From Pseudanabaena biceps (GTDB lineage: Bacteria; Cyanobacteriota; Cyanobacteriia; Pseudanabaenales; Pseudanabaenaceae), in the NCBI GenBank assembly GCA_013361095.1, contig JAATWA010000001.1, forward strand, positions 3,007,001 to 3,071,000: a stretch of 64,000 bases of DNA, given 5' to 3'. Of this stretch, positions 27,043 through 34,675 are shown in pieces. The position numbers and the translations under genes were made by a program. Numbering within the stretch: the stretch's first letter is position 1; the number at the start of each line of letters is the position of its first letter. The notes beneath the pieces were generated by a model. That model was given only the letters and a program-made list of their open reading frames with translations. It had not been told where the DNA came from and made no database searches.

Positions 27043-28575
27043 CTAGCTGGCACAAGCAAACAATTTATTTAGTTGTTCTTTTTCGACGGGATTTTGAATT
27101 TCAGCTGCAATTTCTTTGGCGCGATCGCGTTGATCAATCGCCCAATAAGTACTGCTGATATCGGAATAAGCCCTAGAGCGAATATTTGGGTCAGGAGCAG
27201 TTTTGGCAATCTCTAAACTGTTTTCTAAGATCGGGGCAACTTTTTCGGTTAAGCCAAACTCGGCATAGGCACTTGCCATATTATTTAAGGCAAATAATTT
27301 TTCGGCAGGTTGTGATAGATTTTGGGCGATCGCCAAAGCCTGATCAAAAGCCTTACTAGCAGGCTCGGCCAACTTGATCATGTGATATTGACGACCAATC
27401 TCGGTTACTAGGGTAAAAACATCAATGGAAGGAGTAACTGTCGCTAAGCCCTCTAAGCTTTGGGCAAATAACTTGCTTGCCTCCTCAACTTTTTGATCCT
27501 TGGCATAGGCGATCGCAATATTTGCTTTACCCACACTGCGCTCAACGGATTTATCGTTAAGGTTTTCAATCACTTCTAAAGCTTTGTCATATTGCTTAGA
27601 GGCAATATATTGACTTGCCACCAAAAACAGCGAACGAGTCTTTAGCATCTCGGCATTGGCGATCGCTGATTGTTCAACGATTTTAGGATCAATGGCAGGC
27701 TTAGTTTCGGGTTTGGAAGCTAAATCCGATGCCTTTGCCCCAGATTTTGCAGCAAATTTCGGTGTTTTCTTGGCTTCTTTAGCAGCTTCTTTGGCAGCGC
27801 TAATCTCATTATCACGAATTGCATCAAACTCTTGAAAAACGGCGGCTAAGGATGCGGCAGCCTTAGGGTGATTACCAGATTGGGCATAACTGCCAGCAAT
27901 TTCGACCCTTGCTCTAGTTTTGGCATTGCGATCTTCGATCATCGGCAATAAATCTGTCGCCGCCGAGATCGCCGCTTCGGAATTAAAGTCATCCCTTAGC
28001 TCAGTGTAAATATTAGCGATCGCCGCAAAAGCTCGCGATCGCACATAGGAATCCATAATTTCTGGTGTTTCCTTAGTCGCTGTTGCAAGTAAATTTTCAG
28101 CTTTTTCCTTGTTGCCAATTTCTCCATAGGACTGAGCAATTTTGATATCGGCAAATATCTTATCAACAGGATCGGATAATTCTTTGGTAAGTGCTAGGGC
28201 AGAATCTAGGGACTCCATAGCCAATTTAGGCTGTGAGGCTTTATTTAGGCGACCAGCTGTATCCAATAGCGCAAAAGCTTTTACGGATGGAGTCTTAATC
28301 TCTTTAGCGGCGGTGAGACTTTTTTCTAAAACTTGCTTTGCATTAGTGGGACGCTGTAAATCTAAATATTTACCAGCAATCTCGGTATAGGCGGCAACTC
28401 TGGCTTCTGGAGAATTTCCTGAGTCGGCTAGAGACACAAAACATTGTAGGGGAATACCCTGAAATTTGGGATCAAGCCCTTTGGCGGGACTAGCTGCCCA
28501 TACTGAATTAGTGGTAGTGAGATTAATTAATACTGCCAAACAACCAGTTAACAGCCTCATCCATATTTTTCGCAT
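27043..28575 (-). CDS. Exported TPR-like helical repeat protein
   Basis: I recognise no named gene. The protein (510 residues from the ATG at 28575, preceded by AAGGAC) starts with a signal peptide (MRKIWMRLLTGCLAVLINL, then NSVWAAS). The rest is a chain of alpha-helical units of about 35-45 residues with TPR-like spacing, for example YTEIAGKYLDLQ, AKADLxTAxx-type Ala-rich helices, IAIAYAKDQKVEEA and NNMASAYAEFGLTEK. Such repeat arrays scaffold protein interactions. An Ala/Lys-rich insert (near 260-300) breaks the chain. Periplasmic location is likely. It stands alone downstream of valS on the same strand. Confidence 0.75.
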   Translation of the reverse strand: MRKIWMRLLTGCLAVLINLTTTNSVWAASPAKGLDPKFQGIPLQCFVSLADSGNSPEARVAAYTEIAGKYLDLQRPTNAKQVLEKSLTAAKEIKTPSVKAFALLDTAGRLNKASQPKLAMESLDSALALTKELSDPVDKIFADIKIAQSYGEIGNKEKAENLLATATKETPEIMDSYVRSRAFAAIANIYTELRDDFNSEAAISAATDLLPMIEDRNAKTRARVEIAGSYAQSGNHPKAAASLAAVFQEFDAIRDNEISAAKEAAKEAKKTPKFAAKSGAKASDLASKPETKPAIDPKIVEQSAIANAEMLKTRSLFLVASQYIASKQYDKALEVIENLNDKSVERSVGKANIAIAYAKDQKVEEASKLFAQSLEGLATVTPSIDVFTLVTEIGRQYHMIKLAEPASKAFDQALAIAQNLSQPAEKLFALNNMASAYAEFGLTEKVAPILENSLEIAKTAPDPNIRSRAYSDISSTYWAIDQRDRAKEIAAEIQNPVEKEQLNKLFACAS

Positions 28576-28662
28576 GATTAATTTTGTCCTTGTAGGGATT
28601 ACTGCGCGGAATATCCTCTGAATTCTACCCAATTGCTACGCGATCGCTCCAAAACCTCATAA

Positions 28663-28715
28663 AAAACCCAAGACTGAATTGCGGCACTTCGCGCCGCAAT
28701 TCAGTCTTGGGTTTT
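28663..28715. repeat. 25-bp palindrome, TTC apex
   Basis: Arms 28663-28687 and 28691-28715 match with one mismatch near the apex. Outer end AAAACCCAAGA, shared with 7081 and 7326. Confidence 0.9.
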
Positions 28716-28744
28716 ATCAAACGCGCTACAAAAAACTGCTGTAG

Positions 28745-28775
28745 AGAAGTTACCGCGCTAAGCGCGGTAACTTCT
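28745..28775. terminator. Palindrome at the valS 3' end
   Basis: AGAAGTTACCGCGC pairs around a TAA apex with its complement. It abuts the valS stop codon and likely acts as part of its terminator. Confidence 0.8.
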
Positions 28776-31490
28776 TTAACCTTGTAACTGAGCTAAACGA
28801 GCCTTGAGAATTTCTTGCTGCTTCAAGGATTCATCTAACTCAAGGCGTGCAGTAGCCACCACTTCAGGCGGAGCTTTTTTGACGTAACCTTCATTGTTCA
28901 ATCGCCCTTGGCTCGAAGCGATCGCGCCTTCTAATTTCTTGAGCGTACGCTCTAGCTTGGCAACCAATTGAGCAATATCGACAACGCCCACCAACGAGAC
29001 AATTACCTGCACTGTGCTAACCACACCTGCGATCGCCTCTTCAGTCGCTGCCGCATCAACGGTTGCTAAAATCTGCAACTCCTCGACTCTCGCCAAATCA
29101 AGAATGTAGCTCTGTCCTACGGCAAGCAAAGTACGCTCGCGATCGCTGTCGGATTGCAAAATTGCTTTAACCTTCAGACTTGGCTTAATTTCCGCTTCAG
29201 CACGCAAATTACGGATCGTGCGAATCGTGCCAATGATCAATTTAAACTGCTCTTCAATTTCCTCATTGATATGAGTCGTTTCCACTTCAGGATAGGCTTG
29301 AATCGCTAGAACAGGGCGATCTGCCGATGGTTCACTTGTCCCGTAGGTGAGCAACTGCCAGATTTCTTCGGTTACATGGGGCATAAATGGGTGCAGTAAT
29401 CGCAAAATGCCATCTAATACGAAGGCAAGAGTTTGCTGCACTGTGGCGCGAGAAGTGGGATCAGCATCTTCCTGCAAACGTGACTTGACTAGCTCAATGT
29501 ACCAATCACAAAAATCTCCCCAGAAAAACTCATACAAGGTGCGTGTTGCTTCGCCCATGCTATAGGCATCAAGCTGCTCACGCACTTGCAAGACTGTTTG
29601 GTAATAGCGCGACAAAATCCAGCGATCGGCAAGTTCCAAGTTCTCGACTTGAATCGTGGCTCCGCCACGATTCAAGTCAAGATTCATCATTACAAATCTT
29701 GAGGCATTCCAGAGCTTATTCGCAAAGTTTCGTGCTGTCTCCACAGTTGTGGATTCATCAGTTTTGCGATTGTAATCTAGGCGAATATCTTGCCCTGCGC
29801 CCGTTACTTCCTTAACTAACGAGTAGCGCAACGCATCAGTTCCATACTTATTAATCAGAACTAGCGGATCGATGCCATTATTTTTGGATTTGGACATCTT
29901 CTGATTATTTTCATCACGCACCAGCCCATGAATATAGACCGTATGGAAAGGCATCTTGCCTGTGAAATAACCTGCCATCATCGTCATCCGCGCAACCCAG
30001 AAGAAGATGATGTCAAAACCAGTCACCAAAACACTATTAGGATAAAAAGTATTGAAGTCCTGTGTTTGCTCTGGCCAGCCCAAAGTAGAAAATGGCCATA
30101 AGCCCGATGAGAACCATGTGTCCAGCACATCAGGATCGCGCTCTAGAATTACATCTGCACCGAATTTTGCTCTAGCTTGCGTATAGGCATCTTCTTCAGT
30201 CCGCGCCACAAAAATTGTGCCATCGGGCGCATACCATGCAGGAATTTGATGTCCCCACCATAGTTGACGGGAAATACACCAATCCTTTAAGCGGATTAAC
30301 CAATCGCGATATACCCTACCCCAGCGATCGGGTACAAAGGTGGGCGAGTTTTGCTTGTCAAATTGTTCCAAGGCAAAATCTGATAGTGGCTTGATATTTA
30401 CAAACCACTGGATCGAGAGTAGCGGTTCTACAGGGACTTTGCCACGCTCGGAGTAGGGGACGGTGTGAGTATAGTCTTCAATTTTTTCTAATAAGCCCAA
30501 TTTATCAAGTTTAGCAACAACATTTTTTCGAGCAACAAAACGGTCTTGCCCTTGGAAGTCTCCGCCATTCTCATTAATTGAACCATCTTTATTGAGAATA
30601 TTGATTAGTGGTAAATGATGACGTTTACCCATCTCAAAATCGTTGGGATCGTGAGCAGGGGTGATTTTGACGCAACCACTACCAAACTTTTGGTCAACAT
30701 AGGAGTCACCAATAATGGGGATCTCACGATTCATTATTGGTAACGTGACAGTCTTACCAATCAGATGTTTATAGCGATCATCTTCAGGATTAACCGCCAC
30801 AGCCGAATCGCCGAGCATGGTCTCAGGTCTTGTGGTAGCAACGACTAAATAGCCAGATCCATCAGCGAGGGGATAGCGCAAGTTCCAGAGATGACCATTA
30901 ACTTCTTTGCTGTCAACTTCTAGATCGGACACAGCCGATTGGGATTCGGGACACCAGTTGACTAGATATTCACCCCGATAGATCAAACCTGCTTCGTAGA
31001 GTTTAACAAAGGCTTCAGTAACAGAATTAGACAAGCCTTCATCCATAGTGAAACGCTCACGAGTCCAGTCGGCAGACACTCCTAGACTCCGTAGTTGAGA
31101 CACAATCTTACCGCCAGATTCAGCTTTCCATTTCCATGCTCTTTCAAGAAATTGTTCACGACCAATTTCTTGATTAGTTTTACCTTCAGCTTTAATTTGT
31201 TTGTCGAGAATCGTTTGGACAGCAATGCTAGCGTGATCTGTTCCTGGTAGCCAAAGCGTATTAAAGCCTCGCATACGATGATAGCGAATCAGGATATCAA
31301 TTAATACCTCCTGAAAAGCGTGTCCCATATGCAAACTGCCAGTTACATTGGGCGGTGGAATCATGATGCAGTATGATTCTTGCTCACTTTCACTAGACGC
31401 TACAAATACACCACTTTCCTCCCAATATTTTTGCCATTTGGCTTCAGATTCGAGAGGATTATATTGTTTGGGAAGTTCGGTCGTACTCAT
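28776..31490 (-). CDS. valS: Valyl-tRNA synthetase
   Basis: The 904-residue protein is ValRS, a class I synthetase. The ATP signature HMGH stands at 54-57 ([13 protein letters not shown]) and KMSKS near residue 534 ([14 protein letters not shown]). The CP1 editing domain that clears Thr-tRNAVal lies near 190-330, with [10 protein letters not shown] and the [12 protein letters not shown] segment. The tail near 835-904 is a charged coiled coil typical of ValRS. Length is standard. ATG at 31490. Confidence 0.97.
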   Translation of the reverse strand: MSTTELPKQYNPLESEAKWQKYWEESGVFVASSESEQESYCIMIPPPNVTGSLHMGHAFQEVLIDILIRYHRMRGFNTLWLPGTDHASIAVQTILDKQIKAEGKTNQEIGREQFLERAWKWKAESGGKIVSQLRSLGVSADWTRERFTMDEGLSNSVTEAFVKLYEAGLIYRGEYLVNWCPESQSAVSDLEVDSKEVNGHLWNLRYPLADGSGYLVVATTRPETMLGDSAVAVNPEDDRYKHLIGKTVTLPIMNREIPIIGDSYVDQKFGSGCVKITPAHDPNDFEMGKRHHLPLINILNKDGSINENGGDFQGQDRFVARKNVVAKLDKLGLLEKIEDYTHTVPYSERGKVPVEPLLSIQWFVNIKPLSDFALEQFDKQNSPTFVPDRWGRVYRDWLIRLKDWCISRQLWWGHQIPAWYAPDGTIFVARTEEDAYTQARAKFGADVILERDPDVLDTWFSSGLWPFSTLGWPEQTQDFNTFYPNSVLVTGFDIIFFWVARMTMMAGYFTGKMPFHTVYIHGLVRDENNQKMSKSKNNGIDPLVLINKYGTDALRYSLVKEVTGAGQDIRLDYNRKTDESTTVETARNFANKLWNASRFVMMNLDLNRGGATIQVENLELADRWILSRYYQTVLQVREQLDAYSMGEATRTLYEFFWGDFCDWYIELVKSRLQEDADPTSRATVQQTLAFVLDGILRLLHPFMPHVTEEIWQLLTYGTSEPSADRPVLAIQAYPEVETTHINEEIEEQFKLIIGTIRTIRNLRAEAEIKPSLKVKAILQSDSDRERTLLAVGQSYILDLARVEELQILATVDAAATEEAIAGVVSTVQVIVSLVGVVDIAQLVAKLERTLKKLEGAIASSQGRLNNEGYVKKAPPEVVATARLELDESLKQQEILKARLAQLQG

Positions 31491-31544
31491 AGCGAATTAC
31501 TAAAATTTGGGATAGGTGCGTTTGATGAATATAGCTGGGGATAT

Positions 31545-31597
31545 AAAACACAAGAGAGAGTTGCGGCGCAAAGCGCCGCAACTCTCTCTTGTGTTTT
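31545..31597. repeat. Perfect 25-bp palindrome, AAA apex
   Basis: Arms 31545-31569 and 31573-31597 match exactly around GGCGC-AAA-GCGCC. The inner GAGAGTTGCGGCGC is shared with 11282. Confidence 0.93.
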
Positions 31598-31620
31598 GGC
31601 TCTAGTCAATTTACATCTTA

Positions 31621-31700
31621 TAGCGTTTCACAGTCTAGTGAAGTTTGGGATTGTTGACTCGCCAAAGGTAAGGCAACAATCCCAAACCCTAGAAAATCTC
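31621..31700. repeat. Dispersed repeat, copy 2
   Basis: It begins TAGCGTTTCACAGTCTAGTG and holds a TTTGGGATTGTTG / CAACAATCCCAAA stem, then a TCTATATTTT tract. The same parts occur in reverse at 2451-2519. Confidence 0.75.
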
Positions 31701-31712
31701 TATATTTTCTGA

Positions 31713-31844
31713 CAGCAATTCTCATTATAAAAATTGATTTTGTAAAAGCCAGCCTACAGATGGCTTTCACAAAACCAATTTCGGGGTTTGCAGCGCCTAA
31801 GGCGCTGCAAACCCCGAAATTGGTTTCATAATGAGAATTGCTGA
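31713..31844 (+). mobile_element. MITE-like element, copy 2
   Basis: 132 bp, bounded by CAGCAATTCTCAT and ATGAGAATTGCTGA. It carries an AAAGCCAGCC..GGCTTT hairpin and a perfect GGGGTTTGCAGCGCC-TAA-complement hairpin. TTTTCTGA on the left (31705-31712) and TTTTCTGG on the right (31845-31852) form an 8-base direct repeat with one mismatch. Confidence 0.88.
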
Positions 31845-32020
31845 TTTTCTGGAGACTAGGAATAAAGAGTCAGAAAATAAGATAGACTCTTACTGCAAAA
31901 TAAGCTTGAGATGCTTTGCAAAATCGGGTTAAACATTAACAGTGTTTAGTAAATGACTGAGTATTTATTTGTAAAACAATCATAGTAAGGATTTGGAATT
32001 TTCATTTTGCCTATACGAAA

Positions 32021-32614
32021 ATGAAAATCGCTTTAATATTTGTGGGAGAAACTGTCTTGGAAGTCGCTCAACTGTTAGAACTATACAAACAGGGACAACG
32101 TAATTTTTCTAATGTTGATCTGCGAGATGCTCAGTTACGCAGCGTCACTTTTATTGGAATTGATCTACGTGGAGCTACTTTAAATAGGGTAGATCTGAGT
32201 AGTGCTAATTTAATTGATGCAAATTTGACTGGGGCAAATTTAGTTGAGACAAATCTCAGAGGCGCGTTGCTTAGGGGTGCTAATTTTTCGGACGCTGATT
32301 TAAAAGGGGCAAATTTAACTTGGTCAAATTCTTCCAACAGTAAATTTATTAGAGCGAATCTGGATATTACTAATTTTAGTGGAGCTAACTTAATTGAGGC
32401 TGACTTTACAGGAGCAATTATGAAAGGCTCTAATTTACGCGGCACAAATTTACGCGGGGTTATTTTACAAAATTTACAAGTTTGTGTGGATACAGAGTTT
32501 ACAGGTGTCAGGAATTTGGACGATCGCAACCGCGTATATCTTTGCGCGATCGCTAGTGGTACGCATCCATTCACCAAAAATGATAGTCGTAGAACTCTAG
32601 ACTGCCCGATCTAG
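32021..32614 (+). CDS. Pentapeptide repeat protein
   Basis: The 197-residue protein starts with about 28 ordinary residues and then carries some 20 A(D/N)Lxx repeats, for example LSSANLIDANLTGANLVETN and RGANFSDADLKGANL. Such repeats fold into a right-handed quadrilateral beta-helix. The tail (near 160-197) has lost the repeat and has three cysteines (CVDTEFTG, YLCAIASG, LDCPI). Pentapeptide proteins are very common in cyanobacteria and their roles are mostly unknown; some mimic DNA or bind partners. No signal peptide is obvious. ATG at 32021. Confidence 0.9.
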   Translation: MKIALIFVGETVLEVAQLLELYKQGQRNFSNVDLRDAQLRSVTFIGIDLRGATLNRVDLSSANLIDANLTGANLVETNLRGALLRGANFSDADLKGANLTWSNSSNSKFIRANLDITNFSGANLIEADFTGAIMKGSNLRGTNLRGVILQNLQVCVDTEFTGVRNLDDRNRVYLCAIASGTHPFTKNDSRRTLDCPI

Positions 32615-32620
32615 ATACTT

Positions 32621-32687
32621 CCTTCCCCCTTCAAGAATTAGAGGTGCGCGGCTTTGCCGCGCACCTCTAATTCTTGAAGGGGGAAGG
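32621..32687. terminator. Perfect 32-bp bidirectional palindrome, TTT apex
   Basis: 32621-32652 is the exact reverse complement of 32656-32687, the longest perfect stem I see in the window. It lies between convergent gene ends. The CTTCCCCCTTCAAGAATTA arm is related to 14986 and 23675. Confidence 0.94.
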
Positions 32688-32699
32688 GATATGTAAAAT

Positions 32700-33272
32700 C
32701 TAAGGTTTTTCTTTAAGTTCGAGTAAATAGGGAAAAGAAGTATTTTCTTCGTAAGAGCCTATCCATACTTCATAGGTTCCCTGTAGCCAGTCGCCGCCAA
32801 TCTCTGGGTTGCGATCGCTAACATCGTCACTACACCAACTCCCCCCAGGCCCGCGCACGAGTAAAACGGTATCGCCAGAGCTTTTGACTTGGAGTTTGAG
32901 GTACTTAAATGGCTGGGTCAGCGTGATTTTATGGTCTGGTTCGGCATCAATAAAGCCAATACATTCGCCAGTTTCGGTGACTGCACGACCTGATTTCTTT
33001 TGCATCTCGATATTGCCACCACTGATACCCCGTAGCTCGATATCTTTAGAATTTGAACTGGGCGCGATCGCAATATCCTCAAACATTTTCACGACAATAG
33101 TTTTTTTGATTGAAGATATTGCTGGCTTATCGGTGGGAGGACTGGGGCGGGAGATTTCTATTGTTGGCGGTTGGTTTTGTGTAGGCTGCGATCGCGTAGG
33201 TGTCGCTACAAATAATATGGAGGTGGTTGTAGCTATTAGGGTAATTAGCGATCGCGCTGCAAATTTTCTCAT
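32700..33272 (-). CDS. Exported beta-rich protein
   Basis: I give no function. The 190-residue protein has a signal peptide (MRKFAARSLITLIATTTSIL, then TPTRSQ), a Pro/Gln-rich linker (RSQPTQNQPPTIEIS, then SPPTDKP), and a C-terminal beta domain with ECIGFIDAEPDHKITLTQP, LKLQVKSSGDTVLLVRGPGG, WCSDD and LQGTYEVWIGSYEEN. This domain recurs in cyanobacterial exported proteins as a pre-peptidase-C-like sandwich. It probably sits in the periplasm or on the surface. ATG at 33272. Confidence 0.75.
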   Translation of the reverse strand: MRKFAARSLITLIATTTSILFVATPTRSQPTQNQPPTIEISRPSPPTDKPAISSIKKTIVVKMFEDIAIAPSSNSKDIELRGISGGNIEMQKKSGRAVTETGECIGFIDAEPDHKITLTQPFKYLKLQVKSSGDTVLLVRGPGGSWCSDDVSDRNPEIGGDWLQGTYEVWIGSYEENTSFPYLLELKEKP

Positions 33273-33406
33273 GACACAAATATATTGGCTTTAAGGGTTA
33301 GATTTTAGCATTCTGCACCTCAGTATCCAAAGCATCCCTTCGCGCTGCCTTGGATACTTGCAGTTTCAATAAGCAGCTCAATGCAGCGTGCGCCAGAGGT
33401 TTTCAG

Positions 33407-33425
33407 TTTTATATTTAATTGCGCC
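33407..33425. repeat. Dispersed repeat end
   Basis: TTTTATATTTAATTGCGCC matches 2017-2035 with one change. It lies inside the extended 5' part of the adenosyltransferase frame and shows that the extension is not coding. Confidence 0.75.
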
Positions 33426-33467
33426 AGTACTTATAATCATATTGAACGAGATTGGATAAACAAAAAC

Positions 33468-34601
33468 ATGGCAGCAATTGGCATCATGACCGCACAGGTG
33501 CGTCCCGAACGTGAAGTCGGACAAATCCATGTTTATGACGGAACAGGCAAAGGCAAATCACAGGCAGCATTGGGCGTAGTCTTGCGATCGCTTGGCTTAG
33601 GTATGTCCGACACATCGCCCTTTGGCACAAGAATTTTGCTATTACGATTTCTCAAGGGGGCTGAGCGTGAATATGCCGAAGATGCCGCGATTTCAGCATT
33701 GCAGCAAGGTTTCCCCCACTTGATCGACCATGTGCGAACTGGCCGCGCCGAATTTTTTGATGCCGAGCATGTCACCCCCTTTGATCGCCAAGAAGCCGAA
33801 CGGGGGTGGGCGATCGCTAAAGGAGCAATGGCTTCAGGGCTTTATTCTGTAATTGTTCTTGATGAAATTAACCCCGTTCTTGATTTGGGATTAATTCCCG
33901 CCGATCGCGTGGTCAAAGATCTAAAGAATAAACTTCCCCATCTCGAAGTGATTTGCACAGGTCGTGGCGCACCTCAATCGCTGATCGATATCGCCGACCT
34001 GCACTCAGAAATGCGATCGCACGATGAAGCTAATGCCGAAAAATATGATGTCACAGGCATCGAAATTTATACTGGCGCAGGTAAAGGTAAAAGCACTTCG
34101 GCACTGGGGCGATCGCTTAAAGCGATCGGTACAGGGATTAGCCGCGATTTATCCCACCGAGTTTTAATTATGCAATGGCTTAAAGGTGGAGCTGGCTATA
34201 CCGAAGACGCGGCGATCGCAGCTCTCAAACGTGGCTATCCCCATGTGATCGATCATCAGCGCTGTGGACGTGATGCGATCGTCTGGCGCGGTCAACAACA
34301 GGAAATGGACTGCATCGAAGCGCAACGGGGATGGGAAATTGCTCAAGCCGCGATCGCTTCAGGGCTATACAAAACGATCATCCTTGATGAATTAAATCCC
34401 ACTGTCGATCTAGATTTATTGCCTGTTGAGCCAATCTGCCAAGCCCTGCTCAAAAAATCCCGCGACACTGAAGTGATCATCACAGGACGTTGTCTCAATC
34501 CCCCAGCCTACTTTGACCTCGCTTCTGTGCATTCAGAGATGGTTTGTCACAAACACTATGCTGAAAAAGGAGTAGATCTCAAACGCGGCGTAGATTTTTA
34601 A
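33468..34601 (+). CDS. Double-domain cob(I)yrinic acid a,c-diamide adenosyltransferase-like protein
   Basis: The protein (377 residues from the ATG at 33468) carries two copies of the CobA/CobO/BtuR P-loop domain. The first P-loop is GTGKGKSQ (25-32), the second GAGKGKST (203-210). Each half repeats the same markers: RILLLRFLKGAEREYAED / RVLIMQWLKGGAGYTED, AEFFDAEHVTPFD / AIVWRGQQQEMDC, IVLDEINPVLDLGLIP / IILDELNPTVDLDLLP and VICTGRGAP / VIITGRCLN. The family adds the adenosyl group to corrinoids. The start is chosen because the upstream extension runs through a dispersed repeat. Whether both halves are active is unknown. Confidence 0.85.
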   Translation: MAAIGIMTAQVRPEREVGQIHVYDGTGKGKSQAALGVVLRSLGLGMSDTSPFGTRILLLRFLKGAEREYAEDAAISALQQGFPHLIDHVRTGRAEFFDAEHVTPFDRQEAERGWAIAKGAMASGLYSVIVLDEINPVLDLGLIPADRVVKDLKNKLPHLEVICTGRGAPQSLIDIADLHSEMRSHDEANAEKYDVTGIEIYTGAGKGKSTSALGRSLKAIGTGISRDLSHRVLIMQWLKGGAGYTEDAAIAALKRGYPHVIDHQRCGRDAIVWRGQQQEMDCIEAQRGWEIAQAAIASGLYKTIILDELNPTVDLDLLPVEPICQALLKKSRDTEVIITGRCLNPPAYFDLASVHSEMVCHKHYAEKGVDLKRGVDF

Positions 34602-34604
34602 TCA

Positions 34605-34651
34605 ACAAAAAAAAGGATGACAGCGCTAAGCGCTGTCATCCTTTTTTTTGT
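34605..34651. terminator. Perfect 22-bp bidirectional terminator
   Basis: Arms 34605-34626 and 34630-34651 match exactly around TAA, with A8 and T8 runs. It lies between convergent adenosyltransferase and Wzc-like genes. Confidence 0.93.
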
Positions 34652-34675
34652 GATATTGGAGCTTATTAACTCAAT

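Larger units (their letters stand above)
31491..32020. other. Divergent gap with palindrome, second repeat and MITE copy
   Basis: Between leftward valS and the pentapeptide gene lie a palindrome (31545-31597), the second copy of a repeat starting TAGCGTTTCACAGTC (31621-31700) and MITE copy 2 (31713-31844). The remaining 31850-32020 is AT-rich and likely holds the promoter of the pentapeptide gene. Confidence 0.7.

Noticed and set aside
33381..33467. 29-residue N-terminal extension of the adenosyltransferase
   Set aside because: The stretch contains a dispersed repeat and the protein domain starts after the ATG at 33468.
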